Source of the DNA: Methylotenera sp.
Lineage (GTDB): Bacteria; Pseudomonadota; Gammaproteobacteria; Burkholderiales; Methylophilaceae
Assembly (NCBI GenBank): GCA_009693255.1
Contig: SHXQ01000002.1
Coordinates: 1 to 64,000, forward strand
Length of the DNA stretch: 64,000 nt
Direction of reading: 5' to 3'
Made by a program: the position numbers and the translations under genes. Of this stretch, positions 1-7,720 are shown one piece after another (the stretch's first letter is position 1; every line of letters starts with the position of its first letter). The notes beneath the pieces were generated by a model. The model did no database searches. It saw only the letters and a program-made list of their open reading frames with translations, and was not told where the DNA came from.

Positions 1-358
1 GTTGCAGGTAGCGCTGAAGAAGCGCCTGATTCACGCCAGCAAAACAAGTGCGTTCTAAGCCAGTAAAGCCCCGTTATTCCTGCATCGCTATGCTAAGTCA
101 AGCGGTGAAAAATCCTAACGCTTATAGAAGACCGCGCTATTTCATGGCAATTTTGCCCGGCATGCCAACTGCTTAATCGCTAAAATATTGGCGCTAGGCT
201 AAGCGCTATTTTAGCTGAACATGAATCCGCCCGGTCTTGTCGATTAGCCATTTAGCGCGTTCATGATTAGTTCCTAAAACCGTTTCATTTACTGTAAAAT
301 TCGCGCACTATTTCCGGCTTGACCACCACCGTAACTTTGATAAAGCCCAACACATTGA

Positions 359-1855
359 ATGATGACAGCAAATAAAGTAGATATCCTGTTAGTGGGTAGT
401 GGCATCATGAGCGCCACACTGGCATCCTTGCTTGCCGAACTAGAGGGCACACTGAGCATGCTGATGGTAGAGCGCTTACCTAGCGTTGCCGCCGAGAGTA
501 CCGACGCTTGGAATAACGCGGGCACCGGCCATGCGGGCTATTGTGAGTTGAATTACACACCAGCAGACGCACGCGGCAAGATTGACATCAAACGCGCTTT
601 GTCGATTAATGCTTCGTTTGAAGTGTCATTACAGTTTTGGTCTTATTTGGTTGAAAGTGGCGCCCTACCAGCCCCCAAAAACTTTATCAACCCGACCCCG
701 CACCTTAGTTTTGTCTGGGGCGATGCCGATGTAAAATTTTTACGACAACGCTATGATTTACTCAAAGCGCAGCACTTGTTTCAAGACCTGGAATTTAGCG
801 ATGATTTTGCAACACTCGCCCAATGGATACCACTTGTCATGCAAGGGCGTGACCAAAGCCAAAAGGTGGCAGCAACCCGCATTAAACATGGCAGCGACGT
901 AGATTTTGGCAGTTTAACGCGCAGTTTGGTGGGCAATTTAGCACAAAAAAACAACTTTAAGCTCAAGCTCAATACCGAAGTAAAAAGCCTAAAACAGCTG
1001 AGTAACGGCCGCTGGCAAGTCACGTTAACGCATTTAAAAACGAAAAAAACTAAAGTCATTGATGCGGGCTTTGTGTTTTTAGGTGCCGGTGGTGGCGCAC
1101 TCAAACTACTGCAAAAATCTGGTGTGCCTGAAAGTCATGGCTATGGCGGTTTTCCGGTCAGCGGTCAGTGGCTGGTGTGCAATAACCCACAGGTGATTCA
1201 GCACCATCACAGCAAGGTTTATGGCAAAGCCGCCTTGGGTGCGCCGCCGATGTCGGTACCGCACCTAGACATGCGCATGATTAACGGTAAGCCCGCCTTG
1301 CTGTTTGGGCCATACGCTGGCTTTACCACCAAGTTCTTGAATGCGGGCTCGTACTTAGATTTAATTAAATCGGTCAAACCGGGCAATATACAGCCCATGT
1401 TGAAAGTCGGTTGTCAGCACACCGATTTAACCCGCTACTTGATTAGCGAGGCGCTGAAAACGCGCACTTCAAAAATCACCGTGTTGCGCCAATTTTATCC
1501 GCAAGCGCTTAAGGCCGATTGGCATTTAGAAAACGCCGGTAAACGCGTGCAAATTATTAAAAAATGTGACATCAAAGGTGGTAAGCTGGAGTTTGGTACC
1601 GAGATAGTGGCGGCGCAGGATGGTAGCATTGCCGCCCTATTAGGGGCATCACCCGGTGCCTCGGTGGCTGTACAAGCCATGATAGAGGTGATAGAGCGTT
1701 GCTTTAGCACACAACTGCAATCTAGCGCTTGGCAAGCTAAAATGAAGGCGCTGGTGCATAGCTATGGCGTATCATTGATTGACAATGTGGACTTGTTACA
1801 CAGCATCAGACAGCGCACCTTAAGCACCCTGCTAAAGCCGGCTTTAGCTGAGTAA
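359..1855 (+). CDS. mqo: Malate:quinone oxidoreductase
   Basis: FAD-dependent peripheral membrane enzyme that oxidises malate to oxaloacetate and passes electrons to quinone, serving the citric acid cycle and the respiratory chain. The 498-residue product has the usual family length. An N-terminal dinucleotide-binding motif [11 protein letters not shown] starts at about residue 12, followed by the family-typical [19 protein letters not shown] block near residue 50. ATG codons at 359 and 362 are both possible starts. The gene is monocistronic here and converges on rlmB, overlapping its end by 12 bases. Identification rests on recognised conserved blocks and is firm. Confidence 0.96.
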   Translation: MMTANKVDILLVGSGIMSATLASLLAELEGTLSMLMVERLPSVAAESTDAWNNAGTGHAGYCELNYTPADARGKIDIKRALSINASFEVSLQFWSYLVESGALPAPKNFINPTPHLSFVWGDADVKFLRQRYDLLKAQHLFQDLEFSDDFATLAQWIPLVMQGRDQSQKVAATRIKHGSDVDFGSLTRSLVGNLAQKNNFKLKLNTEVKSLKQLSNGRWQVTLTHLKTKKTKVIDAGFVFLGAGGGALKLLQKSGVPESHGYGGFPVSGQWLVCNNPQVIQHHHSKVYGKAALGAPPMSVPHLDMRMINGKPALLFGPYAGFTTKFLNAGSYLDLIKSVKPGNIQPMLKVGCQHTDLTRYLISEALKTRTSKITVLRQFYPQALKADWHLENAGKRVQIIKKCDIKGGKLEFGTEIVAAQDGSIAALLGASPGASVAVQAMIEVIERCFSTQLQSSAWQAKMKALVHSYGVSLIDNVDLLHSIRQRTLSTLLKPALAE

Positions 1856-2596
1856 ACTGCGCTGGCGGCGCACTTCGTACAGACAAATACCACTCGCCAC
1901 ACTCACGTTAAGGCTTTCTACCGAACCAAACATCGGAATCGTCACCAACGCATCGCAGGTTTCTGCTGTGAGACGACGAATGCCATCACCCTCAGCGCCT
2001 AACACAATGGCGATAGGCCCATCTAGCTTAATGTTGAGCAAATTACTCGGCGCATCCATGGTAGTACCCACCACAAAAACGCCTGCCTCTTTAAGTTCGC
2101 GTATGGTTCTGGCTAAATTAGTCACGGCAATAAACGGCACGGTTTCAGCGGCGCCACTGGCCACTTTACGCACGGTGGCATTCAAACCCACCGCCCGGTC
2201 TTTAGGCGCAATCACCGCATGAACACCCATCGCATCGGCTACACGCAAGCACGCACCTAAGTTATGCGGGTCTTCTACGCCATCTAAGATTAAAAAGAAT
2301 GGTGGTTCGGTTAAGTCCGATTCCAAGATGTCGTGTATATCTTTATATGGAATGGGCGTATCGACAACGCGGGCAATCACGCCTTGGTGGCGACCATTCA
2401 TGCCGGCAATACCATCCAACCGACTACGGTCCACTTCCATGGTGCGCACGCCAGCAGATTCAGCCATTTTCAGCAAATCTTTCATGCGCGCATCCATACG
2501 ATCGCGGTCGATTAAAATTTCTTGCACGCTAGCACCGTGTTGGCGCAAACGGCTTAATACGGCATGAAAGCCAAATAAAATACGGGCATCACTCAT
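1844..2596 (-). CDS. rlmB: 23S rRNA (guanosine-2'-O-)-methyltransferase RlmB
   Basis: SPOUT-class methyltransferase that 2'-O-methylates a guanosine (G2251 in E. coli numbering) in the peptidyl-transferase region of 23S rRNA. The 250-residue product has an N-terminal substrate-binding domain starting [10 protein letters not shown] and the three SPOUT motifs: [15 protein letters not shown] near residue 105, [12 protein letters not shown] near 195 and [10 protein letters not shown] near 225, which together form the knotted SAM pocket. It starts 9 bases after the end of rnr on the same strand, the classic rnr-rlmB operon. Confidence 0.96.
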   Translation of the reverse strand: MSDARILFGFHAVLSRLRQHGASVQEILIDRDRMDARMKDLLKMAESAGVRTMEVDRSRLDGIAGMNGRHQGVIARVVDTPIPYKDIHDILESDLTEPPFFLILDGVEDPHNLGACLRVADAMGVHAVIAPKDRAVGLNATVRKVASGAAETVPFIAVTNLARTIRELKEAGVFVVGTTMDAPSNLLNIKLDGPIAIVLGAEGDGIRRLTAETCDALVTIPMFGSVESLNVSVASGICLYEVRRQRSLLS

Positions 2597-2605
2597 GATC
2601 TCACC

Positions 2606-5053
2606 TTAATTTCTGATAGTTAACGCTAAACGCTTGCTTGCTCTTTGGTGACTTTTTTTAGATTTAGTCGGTTTGGCTGGATTTCTAGCCCTGGCTTTTT
2701 CCGCTAATTTTGGCTTTGCGCCTAAGGACAATTTTCCAGCGTGTTTCGCTTTGGCTTTTTCACCAAAATGAGCGCTGGATTTTACAGGTTTTTGCTCGCC
2801 TGCGCGTGATTTATTACCCACCCACGGTTTATGGGGTTCAACATTAACACAATCTTCTAAATTATTGTTTTTATTGACTAAAGAAAAATCTATCTTAGTG
2901 GTTTCTAAATCGACTCGCGCCACTTTAATCGTTAACCTGTCGCCTAGTTGGTAGCGCACCCCGGTACGCTCACCGGCCATTTCATGGCGGGCTTTGTCGT
3001 AATGGAAGTAATCATTGCCCAACTCAGTTACATGCAATAAGCCCTCAACATAGACACCATCTAAGGCGACAAACAAACCAAAACTAGTGACGCCGGCCAC
3101 CGTGCCTTCAAACACCTCGCCAATTTTATCTTGCATGTAAAAGCATTTAAGCCAGTTGGTCACATCACGCGTGGCGTCATCGGCGCGGCGCTCGGTCATC
3201 GAGCACTGGGTGCCCAATTGGCTCCAATCGCCGGCCTTGTATTTTTCACCGTGTAGCACCGCTTTAATAGCACGATGAATCAGCAAGTCTGGGTAACGGC
3301 GTATCGGTGAGGTAAAGTGCGCATACGCCTCGTAAGCCAGCCCAAAGTGACCGAGGTTATCCGGGCTATACACTGCTTGCTGCATAGAGCGCAACAACAC
3401 GGTTTGCAATAACTGCGCATCTGGGCGCGGTCTAATTTTGTCTAATAATTTACCGTAATCTTTAGCGTGCGGCTTATCGCCGCCACCGACACCAAAGCCA
3501 AACTCGGCCATAAAAGTGCGCAATAGCTCGAGTTTTTCTGGGGTTGGGCCTTCATGCACGCGGTATAAGGCGGGGTGCTCATGGGTATGTAAGAAATCTG
3601 CCGCACAGACATTGGCCGCCAACATACACTCTTCAATCAATTTATGCGCTTCATTTCTATGGCTAGGCACGATGCTGTCGATTTTGCCATTATCATTAAA
3701 CACCATAATGGTTTCAGAGGTTTCAAACTCAATGGCACCGCGCTTTTCGCGCTGCGTGAGCATGAGCTGATAAACACTTTGTAAATGCTGCAGATGTGGC
3801 ATTAGCCAAGCATATTCTTGGGCCAATTCGGCGTCTGGGTGTTGCAAAATCTCATGCACTTGCGTGTAAGTCATGCGCGCTTTTGAGCGCATGACGGAGG
3901 GGTAAAACTTATATTGTTTGACGACGCCTAGGCCATCCACCTGCATATCACAAATCATGCACAAGCGCTCTACATCAGGGTTGAGCGAGCACAAGCCGTT
4001 AGATAAAGCCTCAGGCAACATCGGAATTACACGGCGCGGAAAATACACCGAGTTACCTCTATCATAGGCCCCGGTATCTAATGCATCCTTAGGCTTCACA
4101 TAAAAACTCACATCAGCAATCGCGACGACTAAACGCCAACCTTTGCCTTGTGGTTCAGCATAAACGGCATCATCAAAGTCCCGTGCGGTTTCGCCATCTA
4201 TGGTAATCAGCGCCATGTCACGACAATCAATCCGATTTTTGTAATCGCTCGCTTGGACTAATTTAGGGTAGGACTCTGCTAGCGCCACCACCTCTTTGCT
4301 AAATTCATGCGGTAAATTATGTTTACGCAGGGCAATTTCAATTTCCATGCCGCTATCAGCATAATTGCCTAATATCTCCACCACTTTTCCCATCGGTTGG
4401 GCATGAGCTGACGGTTGCGCGGTCAATTCCACCATCACCACTTGGCCGGCTTTAGCCTTCATATCCAAATGATAAGGGATCAATATATCTAAATTGATGC
4501 GCTTATCTTCTGCCGCCACTATCGTCACGCCACTGGTCTGCATGACCCGACCAACCAGCGTTTGCGTGCGTCGTTCTAGCACTTCAACCAACTTACCTTC
4601 AGGCCGCCCTCTTCTGTCTAAGCCGCTCATACGCGCCATGGCGCGGTCGCCATGCATCACTTGCGACATTTCTTTAGGACTTAAAAATAAGTCCTCGCCA
4701 TTACATTTGCCTTTATCATCAGGAATTAAAAAGCCAAAGCCATCAGGATGCCCTTGCACCACGCCAGAAATCAAATCGAGCTTATCGGCAATACACAGCG
4801 CGCCTTTTCTATTTTTAATAATCTGTCCTTGGCGCTCCATGGCGTTAAGGCGCTTATTAAAAATGTCACGCTCGTCATCATTAATGCCTAACAGCACATA
4901 CAGTTGCTCAACACTGACCGGCGCGCACTGCTCAGTCATGGTGCTGAGCACCACCTCACGGCTAGGTAGCGGCGTATCGTAGCGACTGGCCTCACGCTCA
5001 GCGTGTGGGTCATTCATGCGTTTATGGTGGTGCGTTTTTTTTGTCATTGACAA
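2606..5053 (-). CDS. rnr: Ribonuclease R
   Basis: Processive 3'-to-5' exoribonuclease that degrades structured RNA and takes part in RNA quality control. The 815-residue product carries an N-terminal winged-helix/cold-shock region, a central RNB catalytic domain with the acidic signature DGETARDFDDA near residue 285 (metal-binding aspartates), the PDLLIHRAIKAVL segment near 585, and a C-terminal S1 domain near 640-725 (VFEGTVAGVTSFGLFVALDG). The last 85 residues are rich in lysine and arginine, typical of RNase R and thought to help RNA and ribosome binding. First gene of the rnr-rlmB pair. Confidence 0.97.
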   Translation of the reverse strand: MSMTKKTHHHKRMNDPHAEREASRYDTPLPSREVVLSTMTEQCAPVSVEQLYVLLGINDDERDIFNKRLNAMERQGQIIKNRKGALCIADKLDLISGVVQGHPDGFGFLIPDDKGKCNGEDLFLSPKEMSQVMHGDRAMARMSGLDRRGRPEGKLVEVLERRTQTLVGRVMQTSGVTIVAAEDKRINLDILIPYHLDMKAKAGQVVMVELTAQPSAHAQPMGKVVEILGNYADSGMEIEIALRKHNLPHEFSKEVVALAESYPKLVQASDYKNRIDCRDMALITIDGETARDFDDAVYAEPQGKGWRLVVAIADVSFYVKPKDALDTGAYDRGNSVYFPRRVIPMLPEALSNGLCSLNPDVERLCMICDMQVDGLGVVKQYKFYPSVMRSKARMTYTQVHEILQHPDAELAQEYAWLMPHLQHLQSVYQLMLTQREKRGAIEFETSETIMVFNDNGKIDSIVPSHRNEAHKLIEECMLAANVCAADFLHTHEHPALYRVHEGPTPEKLELLRTFMAEFGFGVGGGDKPHAKDYGKLLDKIRPRPDAQLLQTVLLRSMQQAVYSPDNLGHFGLAYEAYAHFTSPIRRYPDLLIHRAIKAVLHGEKYKAGDWSQLGTQCSMTERRADDATRDVTNWLKCFYMQDKIGEVFEGTVAGVTSFGLFVALDGVYVEGLLHVTELGNDYFHYDKARHEMAGERTGVRYQLGDRLTIKVARVDLETTKIDFSLVNKNNNLEDCVNVEPHKPWVGNKSRAGEQKPVKSSAHFGEKAKAKHAGKLSLGAKPKLAEKARARNPAKPTKSKKSHQRASKRLALTIRN

Positions 5054-5109
5054 AACTACCCTTTACTATAAAATTTAAAGCGACTTTTGCTTCATCGCAA
5101 AAGCACTAA

Positions 5110-5194
5110 GCCCAGATGGCGGAATTGGTAGACGCGCATGGTTCGGGTCCATGTGCCTTAGGCTGTGGGGGCTCGGGTCCTCTTCTGGGTACCA
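5110..5194 (+). tRNA. tRNA-Leu-like gene with CGG anticodon (aberrant)
   Basis: The 85-nt sequence folds as a class II tRNA: acceptor 5110-5116 with 5184-5190, D arm with GGAATTGGTAGACGC as in tRNA-Leu, anticodon stem 5137-5141 with 5149-5153 (perfect), long variable arm, T stem 5167-5171 with 5179-5183, discriminator A at 5191 and encoded CCA. The body is leucine type, but the anticodon at 5144-5146 reads CGG, which decodes the proline codon CCG; the usual leucine version is CAG. The T loop is CTCGGGT instead of TTCRANT, the T stem has two G-T pairs, and pair 1:72 is G-T. It is either a decaying tRNA gene or a functional missense tRNA. Confidence 0.72.
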
Positions 5195-5245
5195 GCATTC
5201 TAAACCCCTTGAAGTACATTATCGCACTATTTCTGGCTACGACAT

Positions 5246-5424
5246 TTACATTTTACAGCGGCTAGAAAAGACACGCACCACCATGTCTGGCAGGGCATTG
5301 CGCATGATCGTCAGCGCGGCCGCGCCATTGTCGGTCTCAAGCACCTCATAACAGGCATTCAAGCTTAGGCGGATGAGTTACGCAGATTTGAGTGGTCATC
5401 GACAATCAATATCTTTTTCACCAT
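5246..5424 (-). pseudogene. Response-regulator receiver-domain relic
   Basis: Reading leftward from an ATG at 5424, the sequence encodes MVKKILIVDDHSNLRNSSA followed by a stop. The first beta strand and acidic pair (ILIVDDH) are those of a CheY-like receiver. In another frame, from about 5362 to 5249, it continues as LNACYEVLETDNGAAALTIM and then RNALPDMVV, matching the second strand, second helix and the stretch just before the phosphorylated aspartate. The reading then loses similarity and hits a stop at about 5246. So the remnant is frame-shifted, has an early stop and lacks the phospho-acceptor and everything after it. No full-length copy is seen nearby. Confidence 0.7.
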
Positions 5425-5606
5425 AAGCCATTTTACGTTTAGTGTGACTGCCCAGCATAGATAATAACTAGCACATTACACGAAATTTGATAAAATTAAC
5501 ATCAGCCTACCAGGCTTTAAGCATAATATTTATGCCGCCAATGGTAAAATAAGCGTGCCATAGCATGGCGGTCTAGTAGCAAGAGAATTGTTAAAGGAGT
5601 CTGGCG

Positions 5607-5822
5607 ATGTCACAAAACATAGTATTTGAGTTAAGCACGGCCTATATTGCGCTGTGCAACCTGCTTAAATTAGTCGGCTTGGCCGATAGTGGCGGCCGCG
5701 GAAAAACCATGGTGGCAGAGGGTTTAGTGCAGGTTGATGGTGTCGTTGAGACTAGAAAAACCGCTAAAATTCGTCGCGGTCAAACGGTACAAGTGGCTGG
5801 CCACTTAATCACAGTGAAATAA
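5607..5822 (+). CDS. Small S4-domain RNA-binding protein (YbcJ-like)
   Basis: A 71-residue protein consisting almost entirely of one S4 fold: the LVGLADSGGRGKTMVAEG segment near residues 22-39 and VQVDGVVETRKTAKIRRGQT near 41-60 are typical S4 RNA-binding positions. Small stand-alone S4 proteins such as E. coli YbcJ bind RNA, and their targets are not well defined. The start is supported by AAGGAG about 9 bases upstream (5595-5600). It stands alone and converges on infA. Confidence 0.88.
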   Translation: MSQNIVFELSTAYIALCNLLKLVGLADSGGRGKTMVAEGLVQVDGVVETRKTAKIRRGQTVQVAGHLITVK

Positions 5823-5858
5823 ACCTTTCAATAGGCCGAATCGTTTCAGCCGATGAAA

Positions 5859-6119
5859 TTAATAGGTACGTTTTCTTGGTGTGTAAGTTGCGCCACCGGC
5901 TTCAATATGCCTAAAGGTAATACGGCCATTATTGATATCGTACGGCGATAACTCTAGCGTCACTTTGTCACCGGCGAGAATACGAATGTGATTCTTTTTC
6001 ATCTTGCCACCAGTATAGGCAATTAACTTATGGCCATTATCCAGCGTCACGCGGTAGCGCGAATCTGGCAATATTTCCATCACCACGCCATTCATTTCAA
6101 TGAGTTCTTCTTTAGCCAA
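5859..6119 (-). CDS. infA: Translation initiation factor IF-1
   Basis: IF-1 binds the ribosomal A site during 30S initiation complex assembly. The 86-residue protein is a single OB fold of the S1 type with the family blocks [13 protein letters not shown] at the N terminus, [20 protein letters not shown] in the middle and GRITFRH. It ends with an added tail [12 protein letters not shown] that makes it longer than the 72-residue enterobacterial factor; this tailed form is common in betaproteobacteria, which often hold a second infA copy elsewhere (general knowledge, not visible here). Confidence 0.95.
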   Translation of the reverse strand: MAKEELIEMNGVVMEILPDSRYRVTLDNGHKLIAYTGGKMKKNHIRILAGDKVTLELSPYDINNGRITFRHIEAGGATYTPRKRTY

Positions 6120-6417
6120 TGCTTATCTCCAGTAATAGTTTCTCGCGCGCATTATAGTCTTGCGCTGATGATTTAGCAATAAACGCAATCGTAATGCCAA
6201 ACGAGCATTGATTATGCGCCTAGTAGAATAAATTAACTGGCACAACAGACTATTTCTAAAATAAACAGCAAATAACACTTGACAGCTTAAGAGTTTCCCC
6301 GTAAAAAGCAATTTCGGCGTATGGTTGTTTAATTTGGTCTAGTTGTCAAAACTGATTTTTTGTTAAAAACCCATTCATTTAGGGTTGCCTCCCTTTTTTA
6401 AAGTATGGAATAAAGAT

Positions 6418-6621
6418 ATGGCTACAGGTTTAGTTAAATGGTTTAATGATTCTAAAGGTTTTGGTTTCATTACTCCTGATGCAGGCGGCGACGATTTATT
6501 CGCTCATTTCTCAGCAATCGTTGATAGCGGTTACAAAAGCTTAAAAGAAAATGATCGTGTAAGTTTTGATGTTACAGACGGACCAAAAGGTAAACAAGCT
6601 TCTAACATTCAAAAAGCTTAA
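6418..6621 (+). CDS. Cold-shock domain protein (CspA family)
   Basis: Single cold-shock OB-fold protein of 67 residues that binds single-stranded RNA/DNA and works as an RNA chaperone. Both RNA-binding motifs are present: KGFGFI (RNP1) near residue 13 and DLFAHF (RNP2) near 28. The ATG at 6418 is the family start (MATGLVKWF); the open frame runs further upstream, but those residues do not belong to the family. A leader without genes lies upstream, as is usual for csp mRNAs, and a hairpin terminator follows directly after the stop. Confidence 0.95.
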   Translation: MATGLVKWFNDSKGFGFITPDAGGDDLFAHFSAIVDSGYKSLKENDRVSFDVTDGPKGKQASNIQKA

Positions 6622-6635
6622 GTTACACAGTATCC

Positions 6636-6667
6636 AAAAAAATGGCCCTTCATTGGGTCATTTTTTT
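6636..6667 (+). terminator. Intrinsic terminator after the cold-shock gene
   Basis: An A-rich left arm ending ATGGCCC, a TTCAT loop and a right arm GGGTCAT followed by a run of T form a stem with one G-T pair and a U tail. It lies 15 bases after the cold-shock stop codon. Confidence 0.8.
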
Positions 6668-6719
6668 GCCCCTACCCCCGGCACATGGTTGACTAACCCC
6701 TTATAGCGCCACATTCAAT

Positions 6720-6977
6720 ATGACTACTGCAGATCTAATTGGCTATGCCTCGGCATTTTTAACCACCTTGGCTTTCGTGCCACAAGCACTCCATTCTTGG
6801 GAAACCCGCGATTTATCCGGCGTGTCACTGCCCATGTACAGCTTATTTAGCTTAGGCGTGCTGGGTTGGTTGGTGTATGGACTGCTGATTAGCAGTTGGC
6901 CAATTATTGCGGCCAACAGCATCACCTTAATACTGGCCTGCACGGTGCTGCACTTAAAGCTAAAGCATAAAAGCTAA
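6720..6977 (+). CDS. SemiSWEET-type PQ-loop transporter
   Basis: An 85-residue membrane protein with three predicted helices (about residues 6-24, 40-58 and 62-79). The sequence TLAFVPQALHSWETRDLSGV holds the PQ motif and the loop typical of the MtN3/SemiSWEET family, half-size sugar carriers that work as dimers. The substrate cannot be read from sequence. Its neighbours (cold-shock gene, esterase pseudogene) give no clue to a pathway. Confidence 0.88.
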   Translation: MTTADLIGYASAFLTTLAFVPQALHSWETRDLSGVSLPMYSLFSLGVLGWLVYGLLISSWPIIAANSITLILACTVLHLKLKHKS

Positions 6978-7060
6978 CGCATAAAATAGCAAAAACGCTA
7001 CGCTTAGCTACCTGCGTCAGGCTGAGCAAAGCGAAAAATGACGGATGAAGTCAATACAGC

Positions 7061-7698
7061 TTAGGGCTTGGCCAAAAAACCCAGTTTAATCAGTGCTTTC
7101 TGTAAGTTTTCTGCCGCCGCACGGTAACCCTCGGCATTCTGGTGTATCGCGTCGGACTGCTGGACATAAGGTGTATAGCGAATGACTTGCGGCTAAGGCT
7201 CTTTCAATCGCCAACTATGGCAGATCAGTGGTATTAACTATGGCAAAAAGGTGGCAGCAACTTTTAGGGGTTAAATAGAGAGAATATCGGGTGAATTAAG
7301 TGATTTTAACGCAGATTAGACCCCGTATTTCAGTGCTGGCGGAGTTAAGGGTGGTGCTTATTTTGGCCAACTATGGAAAATTAGTGGTAAATGTTGAATA
7401 AAGTCATTGCCACCCAGAGCAATAATCAATAAATCAATGTGATCAACGGCTAAAATTGCTGGTAGGCGCTCTAGCCCGTTAGCCGTGGTATTGCCAGGCA
7501 CATCTGCATTTACAACATGCCAACCGGTCTTTCTGGCCAGTAAGCTGGCGTAATCCACTACTATTGACGCCAGCGCCAATAGTAGGGCATCACCTAAAAT
7601 GATGGCCTTGGCCTGCGCCGGCATCACCGCATAATGCGGACCACGCCCACAAGCGACCGGGCTAAGGCTAAACACATCGTGCTAAGTAATTTTTTCAT
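7061..7698 (-). pseudogene. Decayed arylesterase/lysophospholipase (TesA-type SGNH hydrolase)
   Basis: From an ATG at 7698 the product starts MKKLLSTMCLALA, a signal peptide, then shifts frame within about 15 codons. The rest of the family is visible in the new frame: KAIILGDALLLALAS, GWHVVNADVPGNTTANGLERL and LLIIALGGNDF. The nucleophile serine of GDSL is alanine here (GDAL). The frame closes at 7358, and a 150-190 base stretch without similarity follows, holding three copies of a 19-base motif. The C-terminal block with catalytic Asp/His (SDAIHQNAEGYR) reappears at about 7061-7160 in another frame. Frameshift, lost nucleophile and insertion/deletion together make it non-functional. Confidence 0.85.
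7213..7387 (+). repeat. Three direct copies of a 19-bp motif inside the tesA relic
   Basis: The motif AACTATGGMARAWYRGTGG (approximate) occurs at 7213-7231, 7236-7254 and 7369-7387, all in the same orientation. Copies 1 and 2 are 4 bases apart and copy 3 lies 114 bases further on. This stretch has no esterase similarity and separates the two surviving parts of the relic. It resembles the short iterated terminal motifs of some IS families, but no transposase is present. Confidence 0.6.
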
Positions 7699-7720
7699 GG
7701 GCCTGTGCTGGCTATGCAGA

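Noticed and set aside
300-321. Shared CGCACTATTTCYGGCT string with 5223-5238
   Set aside because: Only about 16 bases match, with no repeat context around either copy; chance similarity is likely in a 64-kb window.
1-358. Possible end of an upstream gene at the left edge
   Set aside because: Two short forward frames run from the edge to stops within 65 bases, but neither shows family similarity; the rest of the stretch to mqo has no ORF, RNA fold or clear promoter I can support.
4494-4982. Long open frame opposite rnr (162 codons)
   Set aside because: It lies entirely opposite a firmly identified gene and its product has low-complexity Ser/Arg/Thr composition without a domain.
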